Source of the DNA: Anaerolineales bacterium
Lineage (GTDB): Bacteria; Chloroflexota; Anaerolineae; Anaerolineales; Villigracilaceae
Direction: 5' to 3'
Assembly: GCA_025938055.1 (NCBI GenBank)
Contig: JAICQC010000189.1
Location: 1-8,741, forward strand
DNA: 8,741 nucleotides
The notes beneath the pieces are model-generated. The model made no database searches. It was not told where the DNA came from and was given only the letters and a program-made list of their open reading frames with translations. The position numbers and the translations under genes were made by a program. Shown one piece after another: positions 1 through 5,905 of the stretch (position 1 is the stretch's first letter; each line of letters starts with the position of its first letter).

Positions 1-903
1 ATTTGTACTTCCACCAAACGCGGCGTGGGTGACCATAGCGTTATGAACGGAGTCTTCCGTGAGAATGTCGCCGATGGTAACATTTTGCGCTGATAGTTCC
101 ATCAATGCACGCGCGGATCGCTTTGCCACGTCGAGCCAGATTGCCTGCCCCGAAGGTGCCAAAGCGGAATGTATCACAGCCAGTCCCAGCGCCTCTGCTA
201 CCACCTGACTGGTTGCCGCCGTCCCAAGGAATTGGCAGCCGCCCCCGGGCGATGCACAGGCACGGCATCCCAAGTCGGATGCTTCTTCGAGGGTGATCCA
301 TCCGTGCGCAAAGCGTGCGCCGAGCGATTGAACTTTCCCGGCGTCTTCTCCCTGTTCTGGAAGCAAGGTCACACCGCCAGGTACGATGACGCACGGCAAA
401 GACTTTTGTGCCGCGAGGGCGATCATCATCGCGGGCAGCCCTTTATCACAAGTGGCAATGCCGAGCACGCCTTTGCGGGTCGGCAGCGAACGGATGAGCC
501 TGCGTAAGACAGTCGCTGCATCGTTGCGGTAGGCGAGGCTGTCCATCATCCCTGAAGTGCCTTGCGTGCGTCCATCGCATGGATCGCTGACGAATCCTGC
601 AAAGGGGATGGCGTTGTGTCCTTTGAATTCATGGGCTGCCGCCTGCGCGAGCAGGCCCACTTCGTAGTGTCCTGTGTGATAACCGAGGGCGATAGGTGAG
701 CCGTCTTCTGCACGGATGCCGCCCTGTGTGCTGAGGATGAGATATTCGTCTTTGCCGAGGTCGGATGGACTCCATCCCATGGCCGCGTCCTGTGTCCAGC
801 CGAAGACGTGTCCGCTGGGGGCGTCCCTCAAAAAATCGGGCTGGAGAGGCAGGCGTCCCGCGGGACCCGAAGCGTGGGTCTGAACGTCAAAGATGTTATC
901 CAT
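1..903 (-). CDS. yjhG: YjhG/YagF-type D-xylonate dehydratase (IlvD/Edd family), 3' part missing
   Basis: Translating the minus strand from the ATG at 903 gives 301 uninterrupted codons to the left edge, about half of the roughly 650 residues usual for this family. Family hallmarks seen: GPAGRLPL (13-20), LSTQGG (57-62), [11 protein letters not shown] (106-116), [10 protein letters not shown] (151-160), [19 protein letters not shown] (212-230), HSALAPSG (245-252) and HAAFGGSTN at the edge. By analogy with IlvD/Edd enzymes, C109, C152 and one of the later cysteines (probably C223) bind the Fe-S cluster, and D153/K154 lie at the metal site. The expected reaction is dehydration of D-xylonate (or a similar pentonate) to the 2-keto-3-deoxy acid in the cytoplasm. 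The start overlaps the aldehyde dehydrogenase stop by 8 bp, implying one operon with coupled translation. Substrate could be another sugar acid; the YjhG subgroup call is strong. Confidence 0.9.
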   Translation of the reverse strand, partial: MDNIFDVQTHASGPAGRLPLQPDFLRDAPSGHVFGWTQDAAMGWSPSDLGKDEYLILSTQGGIRAEDGSPIALGYHTGHYEVGLLAQAAAHEFKGHNAIPFAGFVSDPCDGRTQGTSGMMDSLAYRNDAATVLRRLIRSLPTRKGVLGIATCDKGLPAMMIALAAQKSLPCVIVPGGVTLLPEQGEDAGKVQSLGARFAHGWITLEEASDLGCRACASPGGGCQFLGTAATSQVVAEALGLAVIHSALAPSGQAIWLDVAKRSARALMELSAQNVTIGDILTEDSVHNAMVTHAAFGGSTN

Positions 904-2347
904 GGTTGACATAGACCGTCTTGGTGCGGGTGTAAAAATCCACTGCGGCCTGTCCCTGTTCTTTGAAAGTGTTGGCGCTCGATCCTTTGAACCCACCGAA
1001 GGGAGCGTTGAGCGCGAGCCCCGTGGTGGGTTCGTTGATCTTGATCACCCCCGCATCGACTTGATTCGCGAACGCAAAAGCTTCTTTTAGATTATTGGTG
1101 ATCACGCCCGCAGACAGACCGAAACTGATGGCGTTTGCTTTTTCGATGGAATCGTTGATCCCCTGCGCGCGAATGATGCTGATGACAGGACCGAAGATTT
1201 CCTCCTGAGCGATGCGCATGGTCGGCTCGACGTGATCGAAGATAGTGGCCTGGGCGAAGTACCCTTTTCCTCCATCCACTTCGCCGCCGAGCAGCAACTT
1301 GGCGCCTTCCTTTAGACCGAGTGCCATGTAGTTTTGACTCGTTTGCAGTTGATCCTGATTGACGAGCGGTCCCATCTGCACGCCGTTCTCGAGTCCGTTG
1401 CCAACCTTGAGATTTTTTGTTGCGGTTGTTAATGCCAAGACAAACGTATCGGCGATTTCCTCTTCCACGATGATACGACTGGTCGCGGTGCAGGCTTGCC
1501 CTGTTAAGCCGAAGCCGCCTGTGATGGCGAGCTTGACGGCAAGTTCCAAATTCGCATCCTTCAAAATGACAAGCGCATTCTTGCCGCCCATTTCCAATTG
1601 CACGCGTGCCATATTCTTGATGGCGTTTTGATACACCTTTGTGCCCGTGTTGTGCGAGCCTGTGAAACTGACTCCATTCACATTGAGATTGCTTGTCATT
1701 TCTGTGCCGATCAAAGCACCGTCGCCTGTGAGGAAGTTGATGACACCTGCGGGAAGCCCTGCTTCTACGAGCGCCTCGACCAGCAATAAGGCAGTGAGAG
1801 GAGCATCCTCGGCCGGCTTGAAGACGACCGTGTTGCCATAAATCAAGGCGGGGGCAATCTTCCACGCAGGTATGGCAATGGGAAAATTCCAAGGCGTGAT
1901 GATGCTAACCACGCCGAGGGGCTCGCGCCGTGTGTAGAGCAATTCGTCATTGACGGAACCTGGCAATACCTGTCCGCTGTAGCGCCAGCCTTCCCCGGCA
2001 TAGTATTTGAAAATGTCGCGAGCGCGGGTTACTTCTCCTTTTGCTTCGGCGAGAGTTTTACCTTCTTCACGTGTCAGGACGGTTGCAATGTCATCGAGCC
2101 GGGAGGTAAGGATCTGGCTGGCTTTGTCGAGAATGGCTCCGCGAGCCGGCGCGGGAGTGCTTGACCATGCGGCGAATGCCGAACGTGCAGCGTGGATCGC
2201 GTTCTTTGTATCATCTAACGTGGCCATTGGAAAAAGACCGATAATCTCGTTGTAGTTGGCAGGATTACGATCTTCCAATGGGGTATCGCGCGACGTTTTC
2301 CAGGTGCCGTCGATCAGGTTGGGGTAGGATTTTATGTTTGTGGCCAT
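896..2347 (-). CDS. NAD(P)-dependent aldehyde dehydrogenase, probably alpha-ketoglutarate semialdehyde dehydrogenase
   Basis: This 483-residue protein is full length for the ALDH superfamily. Visible motifs: PWNFP (N154, oxyanion hole), FKPAE (K177, cofactor site), LEMGGKNA (general base E252), GQACTATSR (nucleophile C286), EEIFGPV (E383) and the C-terminal [10 protein letters not shown]. The GQxCTATSR form of the active-site motif and the PFGG-KGSS ending are typical of alpha-ketoglutarate semialdehyde dehydrogenases. The neighbour is a YjhG-type xylonate dehydratase, so the likely job is the last oxidation of a Weimberg-type pentose route, yielding 2-oxoglutarate. The intermediate 2-keto-3-deoxypentonate dehydratase is not in the window. 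The start is fixed by an AGGAGG site 9 nt upstream. It appears to be the first gene of its operon, since only mobile-element debris lies upstream. Succinate or glycolaldehyde semialdehyde-type substrates cannot be excluded. Confidence 0.9.
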   Translation of the reverse strand: MATNIKSYPNLIDGTWKTSRDTPLEDRNPANYNEIIGLFPMATLDDTKNAIHAARSAFAAWSSTPAPARGAILDKASQILTSRLDDIATVLTREEGKTLAEAKGEVTRARDIFKYYAGEGWRYSGQVLPGSVNDELLYTRREPLGVVSIITPWNFPIAIPAWKIAPALIYGNTVVFKPAEDAPLTALLLVEALVEAGLPAGVINFLTGDGALIGTEMTSNLNVNGVSFTGSHNTGTKVYQNAIKNMARVQLEMGGKNALVILKDANLELAVKLAITGGFGLTGQACTATSRIIVEEEIADTFVLALTTATKNLKVGNGLENGVQMGPLVNQDQLQTSQNYMALGLKEGAKLLLGGEVDGGKGYFAQATIFDHVEPTMRIAQEEIFGPVISIIRAQGINDSIEKANAISFGLSAGVITNNLKEAFAFANQVDAGVIKINEPTTGLALNAPFGGFKGSSANTFKEQGQAAVDFYTRTKTVYVNHG

Positions 2348-2356
2348 GCCGGTAAA

Positions 2357-2362
2357 CCTCCT
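2357..2362 (-). promoter_or_regulatory. Strong ribosome binding site of the aldehyde dehydrogenase
   Basis: AGGAGG on the minus strand lies 9 nt before the ATG at 2347 and supports that start. I see no convincing -35/-10 pair for this operon in the next 150 nt upstream. Confidence 0.75.
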
Positions 2363-2577
2363 ATGATCAGTAGCTCACTCGCGAAAAGGCTTGAATGTAG
2401 TTAGCCTGACTCCGACCAGAGAAACCCATAACCATGTCCAAGCCTACCTTCAAGATTACTCGAAGCATTCGTTCTCAGCAAGTGCTAAAAGCCTTTATGG
2501 AGCGGGTTCTCAAGAACCTGCCATCCAACTGTAGGGTTCGATCGTCCTGTAGTGCAAACGGAAACACCCGCTACTTA

Positions 2578-2760
2578 TGAACTGAACCCCTGAAAAGATA
2601 CACGAGACAACAAAGCCATCCCATGAGACCATAACACAGGACGGCTTTTTTATGACAGGTAAGAAAGGGGTGAAGCATTACCTGGTAAGGCTGAAACGGG
2701 AAGCGGCGTGGTTGTATCAAGAAGAGGGGAAGTCGTATCAAGAGATCACAGAACTGCGGG
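2578..2760 (+). mobile_element. IS3-family insertion sequence, left-end remnant
   Basis: TGAACTGAACCCC at 2578-2590 resembles the left terminal repeat of many IS3-family elements, which often begin TGAACTG-ACCCC. It is followed 62 nt later by the ATG of a truncated transposase OrfA. No matching right end and no orfB are visible before 3216, so only the first 180 or so bases survive. The right limit is approximate: the place where recognisable OrfA codons stop. Family assignment rests on the OrfA N-terminus and remembered end sequences, not on a search. Confidence 0.55.
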
Positions 2761-2864
2761 GTCGTGGATTTGCTCCTGGACCATTTCCGGAAGTTCTAAT
2801 CCCTGATGCAAGCAAGTCTGTGTTTCCGTGGGCAATTTTCCGATCACCTGGTTCAATTGGTTAG
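2652..2864 (+). pseudogene. IS3-type transposase OrfA, truncated
   Basis: The first 35 or so residues (MTGKKGVKHYLVRLKREAAW, then LYQEEGKSYQEITE) match the usual start of IS3-family OrfA: a K-K-x-x-KHY opening followed by the first helices of the helix-turn-helix that binds the element ends. From about position 2755 (residue 36 on, LRGRGFAPG) the resemblance stops. The frame then runs through unrelated sequence to a TAG at 2862-2864, so the recognition helix and everything beyond are missing. OrfA is normally about 90-110 residues and needs OrfB for activity, so this is a dead fragment and the 70-codon frame should not be treated as a functional protein. Confidence 0.65.
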
Positions 2865-3216
2865 GCCACTTTGGGGCAAAGATATCACTCTCGGTGGGCA
2901 GGATGGCATGAACACGGTTCTTCGCTACGGCTGGCTCAGCGACCCTGTCCTTTTCGATAGCTTCTGATTACTCAAACAACGTGCGCTTCCATCACGCTTA
3001 CATTAGATACGTACTTTCATATAATTCCCAAATTGCACGAGGAAGTGGCCAGAAGAATGGATGATCTGGTGAGTTAGGTAACCCTTACACAATAAGACAC
3101 AGTGCAAAGGATAGACAGAATGGACTTGAAAGTGGAAAATTCTGTTATTTCTTAGGCGTAATTGGATATAAAATACACATTTGACGTTGGGCCCAGCTTC
3201 TCATAGTCGCTTAGTC
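2865..3216. other. Gene-poor stretch between mobile-element remnants
   Basis: I find no recognisable gene on either strand. A 53-codon frame at 2806-2967 (+, containing the motif LGGQDGMNTVLRYGW) overlaps the IS debris and extends into this stretch; it has no ribosome binding site I would accept and no family I recognise. A short frame ending at the TAG near 3077 (reading PKLHEEVARRMDDLVS) could be the tail of a lost gene. The stretch is best read as decayed sequence. Confidence 0.5.
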
Positions 3217-3240
3217 GTAGGTTCGAATCCTACTGATTTA
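3217..3240 (+). other. tRNA T-arm remnant, possible integrase attachment site
   Basis: GTAGG-TTCGAAT-CCTAC (3217-3233) forms a perfect 5-bp stem with a canonical 7-nt T-loop, followed by 7 nt that could be a 3' acceptor strand. No matching 5' acceptor, D-arm or anticodon arm is found upstream, so this is not a whole tRNA gene. tRNA 3' ends are favourite targets of tyrosine recombinases, and a recombinase remnant begins about 15-25 nt downstream, so an att site is a reasonable inference. Confidence 0.45.
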
Positions 3241-3254
3241 CTCAAGGATTCTGA

Positions 3255-3419
3255 AACGTTCACCGGCTAGGAATCTCAAAGGATATCAATCCTAAAATCG
3301 TTCAAGAGCAGTTAGGACACTCAAGCATAAATCTAACCCTCAACACATACTCACACGTTATTAAGTCTATGAGGGGCATTGCTGCTAACGCTTTAGAGGA
3401 GGTTGTAGGGACTGCTTAG
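3255..3419 (+). pseudogene. Tyrosine recombinase (phage-type integrase), C-terminal remnant
   Basis: The frame ending with TAG at 3417-3419 reads NPKIVQEQLGHSSINLTL, then NTYSHV and a helical tail. This is the last 45 or so residues of a tyrosine recombinase, including the LGHSS histidine and the nucleophilic tyrosine in NTYSHV. The catalytic arginines, the HxxR box and the whole DNA-binding N-terminus are absent: a TGA lies in frame at 3252-3254, and the few codons after it do not match the family. Intact integrases are about 350-400 residues. The fragment is therefore non-functional, and together with the adjoining T-arm it marks an old integration event. The recombinase call is strong although only a short piece remains. 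Confidence 0.8.
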
Positions 3420-3440
3420 GTATGCCAAAAGTATGCCAAA
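3420..3440 (+). repeat. Tandem direct repeat GTATGCCAAA
   Basis: GTATGCCAAA occurs at 3420-3429 and again at 3431-3440, 11 bp apart (about one helical turn), directly after the integrase stop codon. In-phase short direct repeats beside an integrase gene can be arm-type or excisionase binding sites; that role is only inferred here. Confidence 0.5.
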
Positions 3441-3668
3441 CACGTTAGCGTATGTAGGACAGATTGGACAAGATGTAATTTAGAGCCTAAAAAATCGCCA
3501 AAATATAGGAAAAAAAGGACAGAAAAGACGTATAAATACAGGTTGGACTCAAAGTAAGACAAAAAATCTCATTCTAAGCTTTCTTTTAAGCCATTGGTTC
3601 AGAGTCCTCACGGGGAGGATGATATTCGAATCTTTGCAGAGTACCCTGTGGGCTGCGCGCTCACTCTC
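3441..3668. other. Intergenic stretch without a gene
   Basis: A-rich sequence (especially 3480-3570) followed by a more GC-rich block with small hairpins: TCCTC/GAGGA around 3604-3618, and GCAG/CTGC enclosing CCC/GGG around 3638-3658. It runs into the terminator at 3669. A small RNA ending at that terminator is conceivable, but I see no promoter to support one. A TTG-started frame through this block and the terminator looks spurious. Confidence 0.4.
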
Positions 3669-3697
3669 AAACACCCATCGCGGGTGTTTTTGTTTTG
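3669..3697 (+). terminator. Rho-independent terminator
   Basis: AAACACCC (3669-3676) pairs perfectly with GGGTGTTT (3682-3689) around a 5-nt loop and runs into TTTTTGTTTT. The T-tract is only on the plus-strand side, so it stops rightward transcription, for example from the lost integrase or a small RNA. It would also insulate the ComA-like gene from upstream read-through. Confidence 0.85.
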
Positions 3698-3730
3698 GTT
3701 CAGCCTCTGCAGCACAACGAATCAAAATAA

Positions 3731-3767
3731 TAGAGTGAATGTCGTGCTCGCTTCGACATTCACTCTA
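3731..3767 (-). terminator. 14-bp perfect inverted repeat, possible leftward terminator
   Basis: TAGAGTGAATGTCG (3731-3744) and CGACATTCACTCTA (3754-3767) form a perfect 14-bp stem with a 9-nt loop. On the minus strand the stem is followed by TTATTTT, a fair T-rich tail; on the plus strand it is followed by AAAAAA. A leftward terminator is the simplest reading, but no leftward gene lies immediately to the right. It may instead be an inverted-repeat element or a protein-binding dyad. Confidence 0.5.
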
Positions 3768-3887
3768 AAAAAATGCTGCCCCCTTTGCATCCCCATTCCA
3801 AGCTATTGGGTAACTTGCTATTATTTTATATGTCCCGTCAGTTCTCTTCAAGAAGACATGTGTCTAGTACCATAGGCAGTTGTACTG

Positions 3888-3916
3888 TTGCTTAAAGGCT
3901 TGAATTAGAACATGAT
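3888..3916 (+). promoter_or_regulatory. Weak promoter candidate for the ComA-like gene
   Basis: TTGCTT (3888-3893) and CATGAT (3911-3916) are 17 nt apart, 38 nt before the start codon. Both are imperfect sigma-70 boxes. A small palindrome, AGACA-TG-TGTCT, at 3854-3865 lies just upstream and might be an operator. Both calls are tentative. Confidence 0.25.
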
Positions 3917-3953
3917 TTTTGTTAGGCTTAGAGCATAAGAGATTGGAAACGAA

Positions 3954-4628
3954 ATGAAGAATAAAGTTCAAGTGATGATCATGGACGACCATCAAAGCAT
4001 CGTGGATGGGTATCTTTACAGGTTGAGCAAATTTCCCGAAGTTGAAGTCGTAACTACTCTGGAATACGGAGATGAGCTCGAACCCATCTTAAGGGACCAT
4101 CCGGTAGACGTGTTGGTACTGGACGTAGAGGTGCCTTCCTCGTCAGAAAACCCGAATCCCTATCCCATCCTTCATACTATTCCAAGATTACTTCAACTCT
4201 ATCCCCATCTTGCGATCCTGGTGATCAGCATGCATAATGAACCGGGTTTGGTGCGGGCAATCGTCGAGGCAGGTGCAGCCGGTTATATTTTGAAAAACGA
4301 CAGCAGCAAGATCCAGGAGCTGGGGAAATGGATTCTCTCCATTGCCAATGGGGATCCCTGTTTTAGCGATAAGATCTTAAGAGTCTTTCCTGGCAGGACT
4401 CATGAGCCTTTCACACCCCGTCAACTCGAGGCGCTTTCCCTGTGCGCAGCCTATCCGAACAGCAAAACAGCTGAACTCGCCGGCAAGATGAAAATAGCAA
4501 ATTCGACGCTGCGGAACCTGCTTTCCACCGTGTACCTGAAGCTGGGTGTGCAGACCCGCGCTGCCGCAATTGCCAAAGCACGAGAAATGGGGATCATCAC
4601 TCCTGATCAAACGCCTCTGCAGACATAG
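3954..4628 (+). CDS. ComA-like response regulator, REC plus LuxR/NarL-type HTH
   Basis: The 224-residue protein has an N-terminal receiver domain (about 5-120) with the acidic pair D11/D12, phosphoacceptor D57 (VLVLDVEVP), S92 and K114. A LuxR-type HTH follows at about 153-210 (FTPRQLEALSL, then STLRNLLSTVYLKLGV). This is the NarL/FixJ layout shared by Bacillus ComA (214 residues) and the usual partner class of HisKA_3 kinases. It should be phosphorylated in the cytoplasm by the kinase encoded at 5906-8194 and then bind promoter DNA as a dimer. The start is supported by reading frame and the MKNKVQVMIMDDH opening; the ribosome site is weak (GGAA, 5 nt spacer). The 3' end overlaps the convergent ComQ-like gene by 32 bp. 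The family is certain; the ComA-like role is inferred from the neighbours. Confidence 0.9.
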   Translation: MKNKVQVMIMDDHQSIVDGYLYRLSKFPEVEVVTTLEYGDELEPILRDHPVDVLVLDVEVPSSSENPNPYPILHTIPRLLQLYPHLAILVISMHNEPGLVRAIVEAGAAGYILKNDSSKIQELGKWILSIANGDPCFSDKILRVFPGRTHEPFTPRQLEALSLCAAYPNSKTAELAGKMKIANSTLRNLLSTVYLKLGVQTRAAAIAKAREMGIITPDQTPLQT

Positions 4629-5568
4629 GTGGGATGGCGGACGATACATCCAGCGTCTCGAACAGTTTCCATACAGGCGCAATGACCGTTTCCATAAGGG
4701 ACGCAACGGTCCCTTTATTTGGAAGCGGTATTTCGTTTAGGATCCCCTGCGCGGCTTGATGCCTGCGCAGCAATTGATCCACACAATAACTGACTGCACC
4801 GCATCTGATCAAAATTTCCTGCGCCTCTTCCAGGGCTTTTTCGGTAGAGATCGTTTGGCAGAGTTCTGTGAACCTTGCGCGTTCCGGGTGCTCCACCAGA
4901 TGCGCGAAAAGAATGGGCAATGGCTTTCGACCCTGCAGCCAATCCGGGTTCGCGGGTGAAGCCAGCGAATCGTTCAAATCATCATGGATCTGGATCATTT
5001 CCCCGTACAGCTTGCCAAAATTTTCGAGATCGCGTGCCGTACTGATCTTCGCCTCTCCAAGTAACGCGCCCAGATAAAAGGCACATCCAAAGAACGGCGT
5101 GCTTTTGTTCTCCACAACGCGCCAGTAGGATTCTTCATCCGTTGGGTTCTGGACGTCCAGGTCCTGCCCCAGGGCGGTTTTCCACATCATCCGGGTTAAG
5201 CTATATACCGCCTCCTGACTGACCTTTATACTGGCAGGGCTTCTCAACAGCGCCTCCACGCCTGCAGCTTGAAATGCAGCAGCGAAGTTCGCGGCTCTTC
5301 CACTGCCAATGCGGAGGTACTCTCCGCGCGGGTCTTCATCGAGCATGTCGTCCACAAGGATAATACTGAGCTGGGCACAGGCGAGTGCGGCACTAGCCGG
5401 GATGATTTTTGCAGGAGGGGCGCCTACTGCCTGACAGGCGATCATGGGCAGCTGCCAGTCGCGAGGGCGCATGGATGCAGAGCGACGGAGGATGGATTCC
5501 AATTCACGCCACGAATCAAAGGTGGGAAGATCCAATAGATAGTCAACAGAAGATTGGTAGATATCCAT
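4597..5568 (-). CDS. ComQ-like polyprenyl synthase / isoprenyl transferase
   Basis: The 323-residue protein belongs to the trans-isoprenyl diphosphate synthase fold. The first Asp-rich motif is DDMLD (D73, D74, D77). The second is QIHDDLND (D196, D197, D200), followed by GRKPLPILFA (K215), the usual GK-x-LP segment. K155 (NKST) is the expected lysine between them. Both Asp motifs are intact, so catalysis is plausible. The canonical GGKR-x-RP start motif is reduced to MRPRDW (33-38), and the sequence is too divergent for a typical housekeeping farnesyl or octaprenyl synthase. Bacillus ComQ is a similar-sized member that transfers a prenyl group to a tryptophan of ComX. Here a Trp-containing small peptide gene lies directly upstream on the same strand, 63 nt away. 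An AAGGAG site 6 nt before the ATG fixes the start. A carotenoid or quinone synthase role is the main alternative. Confidence 0.83.
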   Translation of the reverse strand: MDIYQSSVDYLLDLPTFDSWRELESILRRSASMRPRDWQLPMIACQAVGAPPAKIIPASAALACAQLSIILVDDMLDEDPRGEYLRIGSGRAANFAAAFQAAGVEALLRSPASIKVSQEAVYSLTRMMWKTALGQDLDVQNPTDEESYWRVVENKSTPFFGCAFYLGALLGEAKISTARDLENFGKLYGEMIQIHDDLNDSLASPANPDWLQGRKPLPILFAHLVEHPERARFTELCQTISTEKALEEAQEILIRCGAVSYCVDQLLRRHQAAQGILNEIPLPNKGTVASLMETVIAPVWKLFETLDVSSAIPPMSAEAFDQE

Positions 5569-5586
5569 AATTTTCTCCTTATAAGC

Positions 5587-5614
5587 GACTGGTTGGGAAT
5601 TCTCCCAACCAGTC
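5587..5614 (-). promoter_or_regulatory. Perfect 12-bp hairpin between the ComX-like and ComQ-like genes
   Basis: GACTGGTTGGGA (5587-5598) and TCCCAACCAGTC (5603-5614) pair perfectly around a 4-nt loop. In the minus-strand transcript the stem lies 17 nt after the peptide stop codon and ends 6 nt before the AAGGAG site of the ComQ-like gene. It has no T-tract, so it is not a standard terminator. It could partly attenuate read-through, protect the 3' end of a short peptide mRNA, or limit translation of the second gene, giving more peptide than enzyme. That role is inferred. Confidence 0.75.
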
Positions 5615-5631
5615 CATGCTATACTTTGTCT

Positions 5632-5805
5632 TTATACATTTTCAGGCTTGCCATCAGTATCCCAGGTCTGCCAGGACAGGTTGCTGGAGAGGGCGTTCAG
5701 CTCTGGACGCGTCGATCTTGTAATCGCAGCCAGGGTGTCCCGATACATGTTTTCGCCCTCCGGGACCACGGTAAGCATCTTATAAAAAGCATTCAGGTTT
5801 GACAT
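5632..5805 (-). CDS. ComX-like pheromone precursor peptide candidate (57 aa)
   Basis: A 57-codon frame on the minus strand has an excellent ribosome site (AGGAG, 6 nt before the ATG at 5805) and stops with TAA at 5632-5634. The peptide is hydrophilic, has no signal peptide, membrane segment or cysteine, and contains only two tryptophans, W45 and W48, both near the C-terminus (SNLSWQTWDTDGKPENV). Bacillus ComX is a 55-residue precursor without a signal peptide whose C-terminal Trp is prenylated by ComQ and whose last 5-10 residues become the pheromone. Length, lack of leader, Trp placement and position next to a prenyl transferase and opposite a PDZ/HisKA_3 kinase all fit. Differences: 9 residues follow W48 here, whereas in known ComX the Trp is only a few residues from the end, and overall similarity to known ComX is minimal. 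It is co-oriented with the ComQ-like gene and probably co-transcribed. That it is a gene is likely; its pheromone role is inference. Confidence 0.72.
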   Translation of the reverse strand: MSNLNAFYKMLTVVPEGENMYRDTLAAITRSTRPELNALSSNLSWQTWDTDGKPENV

Positions 5806-5905
5806 TTCAGGCTCCTTTTAAATTGAATAGTTTGGATCTTCCTAACAGTCTTTTGCCATGGATTAAGGTTCAGAATCACCTCCTTTCCACTACAGGTGTT
5901 TTTCC
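5806..5905. promoter_or_regulatory. Divergent intergenic region of the peptide and kinase genes
   Basis: These 100 bp separate the divergently transcribed ComX-like peptide (-) and kinase (+), so promoters for both probably lie here or slightly inside the kinase gene. I see no convincing sigma-70 box pair on either strand and no copy of the Bacillus ComA box. Ribosome sites are clear at both ends: AGGAG (minus, 5812-5816) and AGGTG (plus, 5894-5898, 7 nt before the ATG). CACCT at 5877-5881 is complementary to the AGGTG and could sequester it in a weak hairpin. Confidence 0.5.

Noticed and set aside
1092..1892. 266-codon minus-strand frame inside the aldehyde dehydrogenase
   Set aside because: An out-of-frame shadow rich in Arg, His and Ser, overlapped completely by a clear ALDH.
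2434..2580. 48-codon frame (plus) starting ATG TCC AAG, ending next to the IS left end
   Set aside because: No ribosome binding site and no recognisable motif; its stop coincides with the start of the IS end. Probably chance.
3020..3077. Short frame reading PKLHEEVARRMDDLVS, vaguely like a conserved segment near the adenosylhomocysteinase C-terminus
   Set aside because: Only about 10 residues resemble it and there is no upstream support; too short to claim.
3160..3240. A complete tRNA gene ending with the T-arm at 3217-3233
   Set aside because: No 5' acceptor strand, D-arm or anticodon arm can be paired upstream, so only a 3' fragment is supported.
3594..3875. TTG-started 93-codon frame on the plus strand
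   Set aside because: It has no ribosome site, runs through the terminator and the 14-bp palindrome, has an unlikely composition and resembles no family.
5842..5859. Five-codon frame MAKDC downstream of the strong Shine-Dalgarno-like sequence on the minus strand
   Set aside because: The spacing of 19 nt from the GGAGG is too long for efficient initiation; kept only as a remark in the finding on that motif.
5806..5905. A Bacillus-type ComA box (TTGCGG-N4-CCGCAA) in the divergent region
   Set aside because: No such sequence is present; only weak dyads (AGGT-N8-ACCT, CACCT-N12-AGGTG) are seen.
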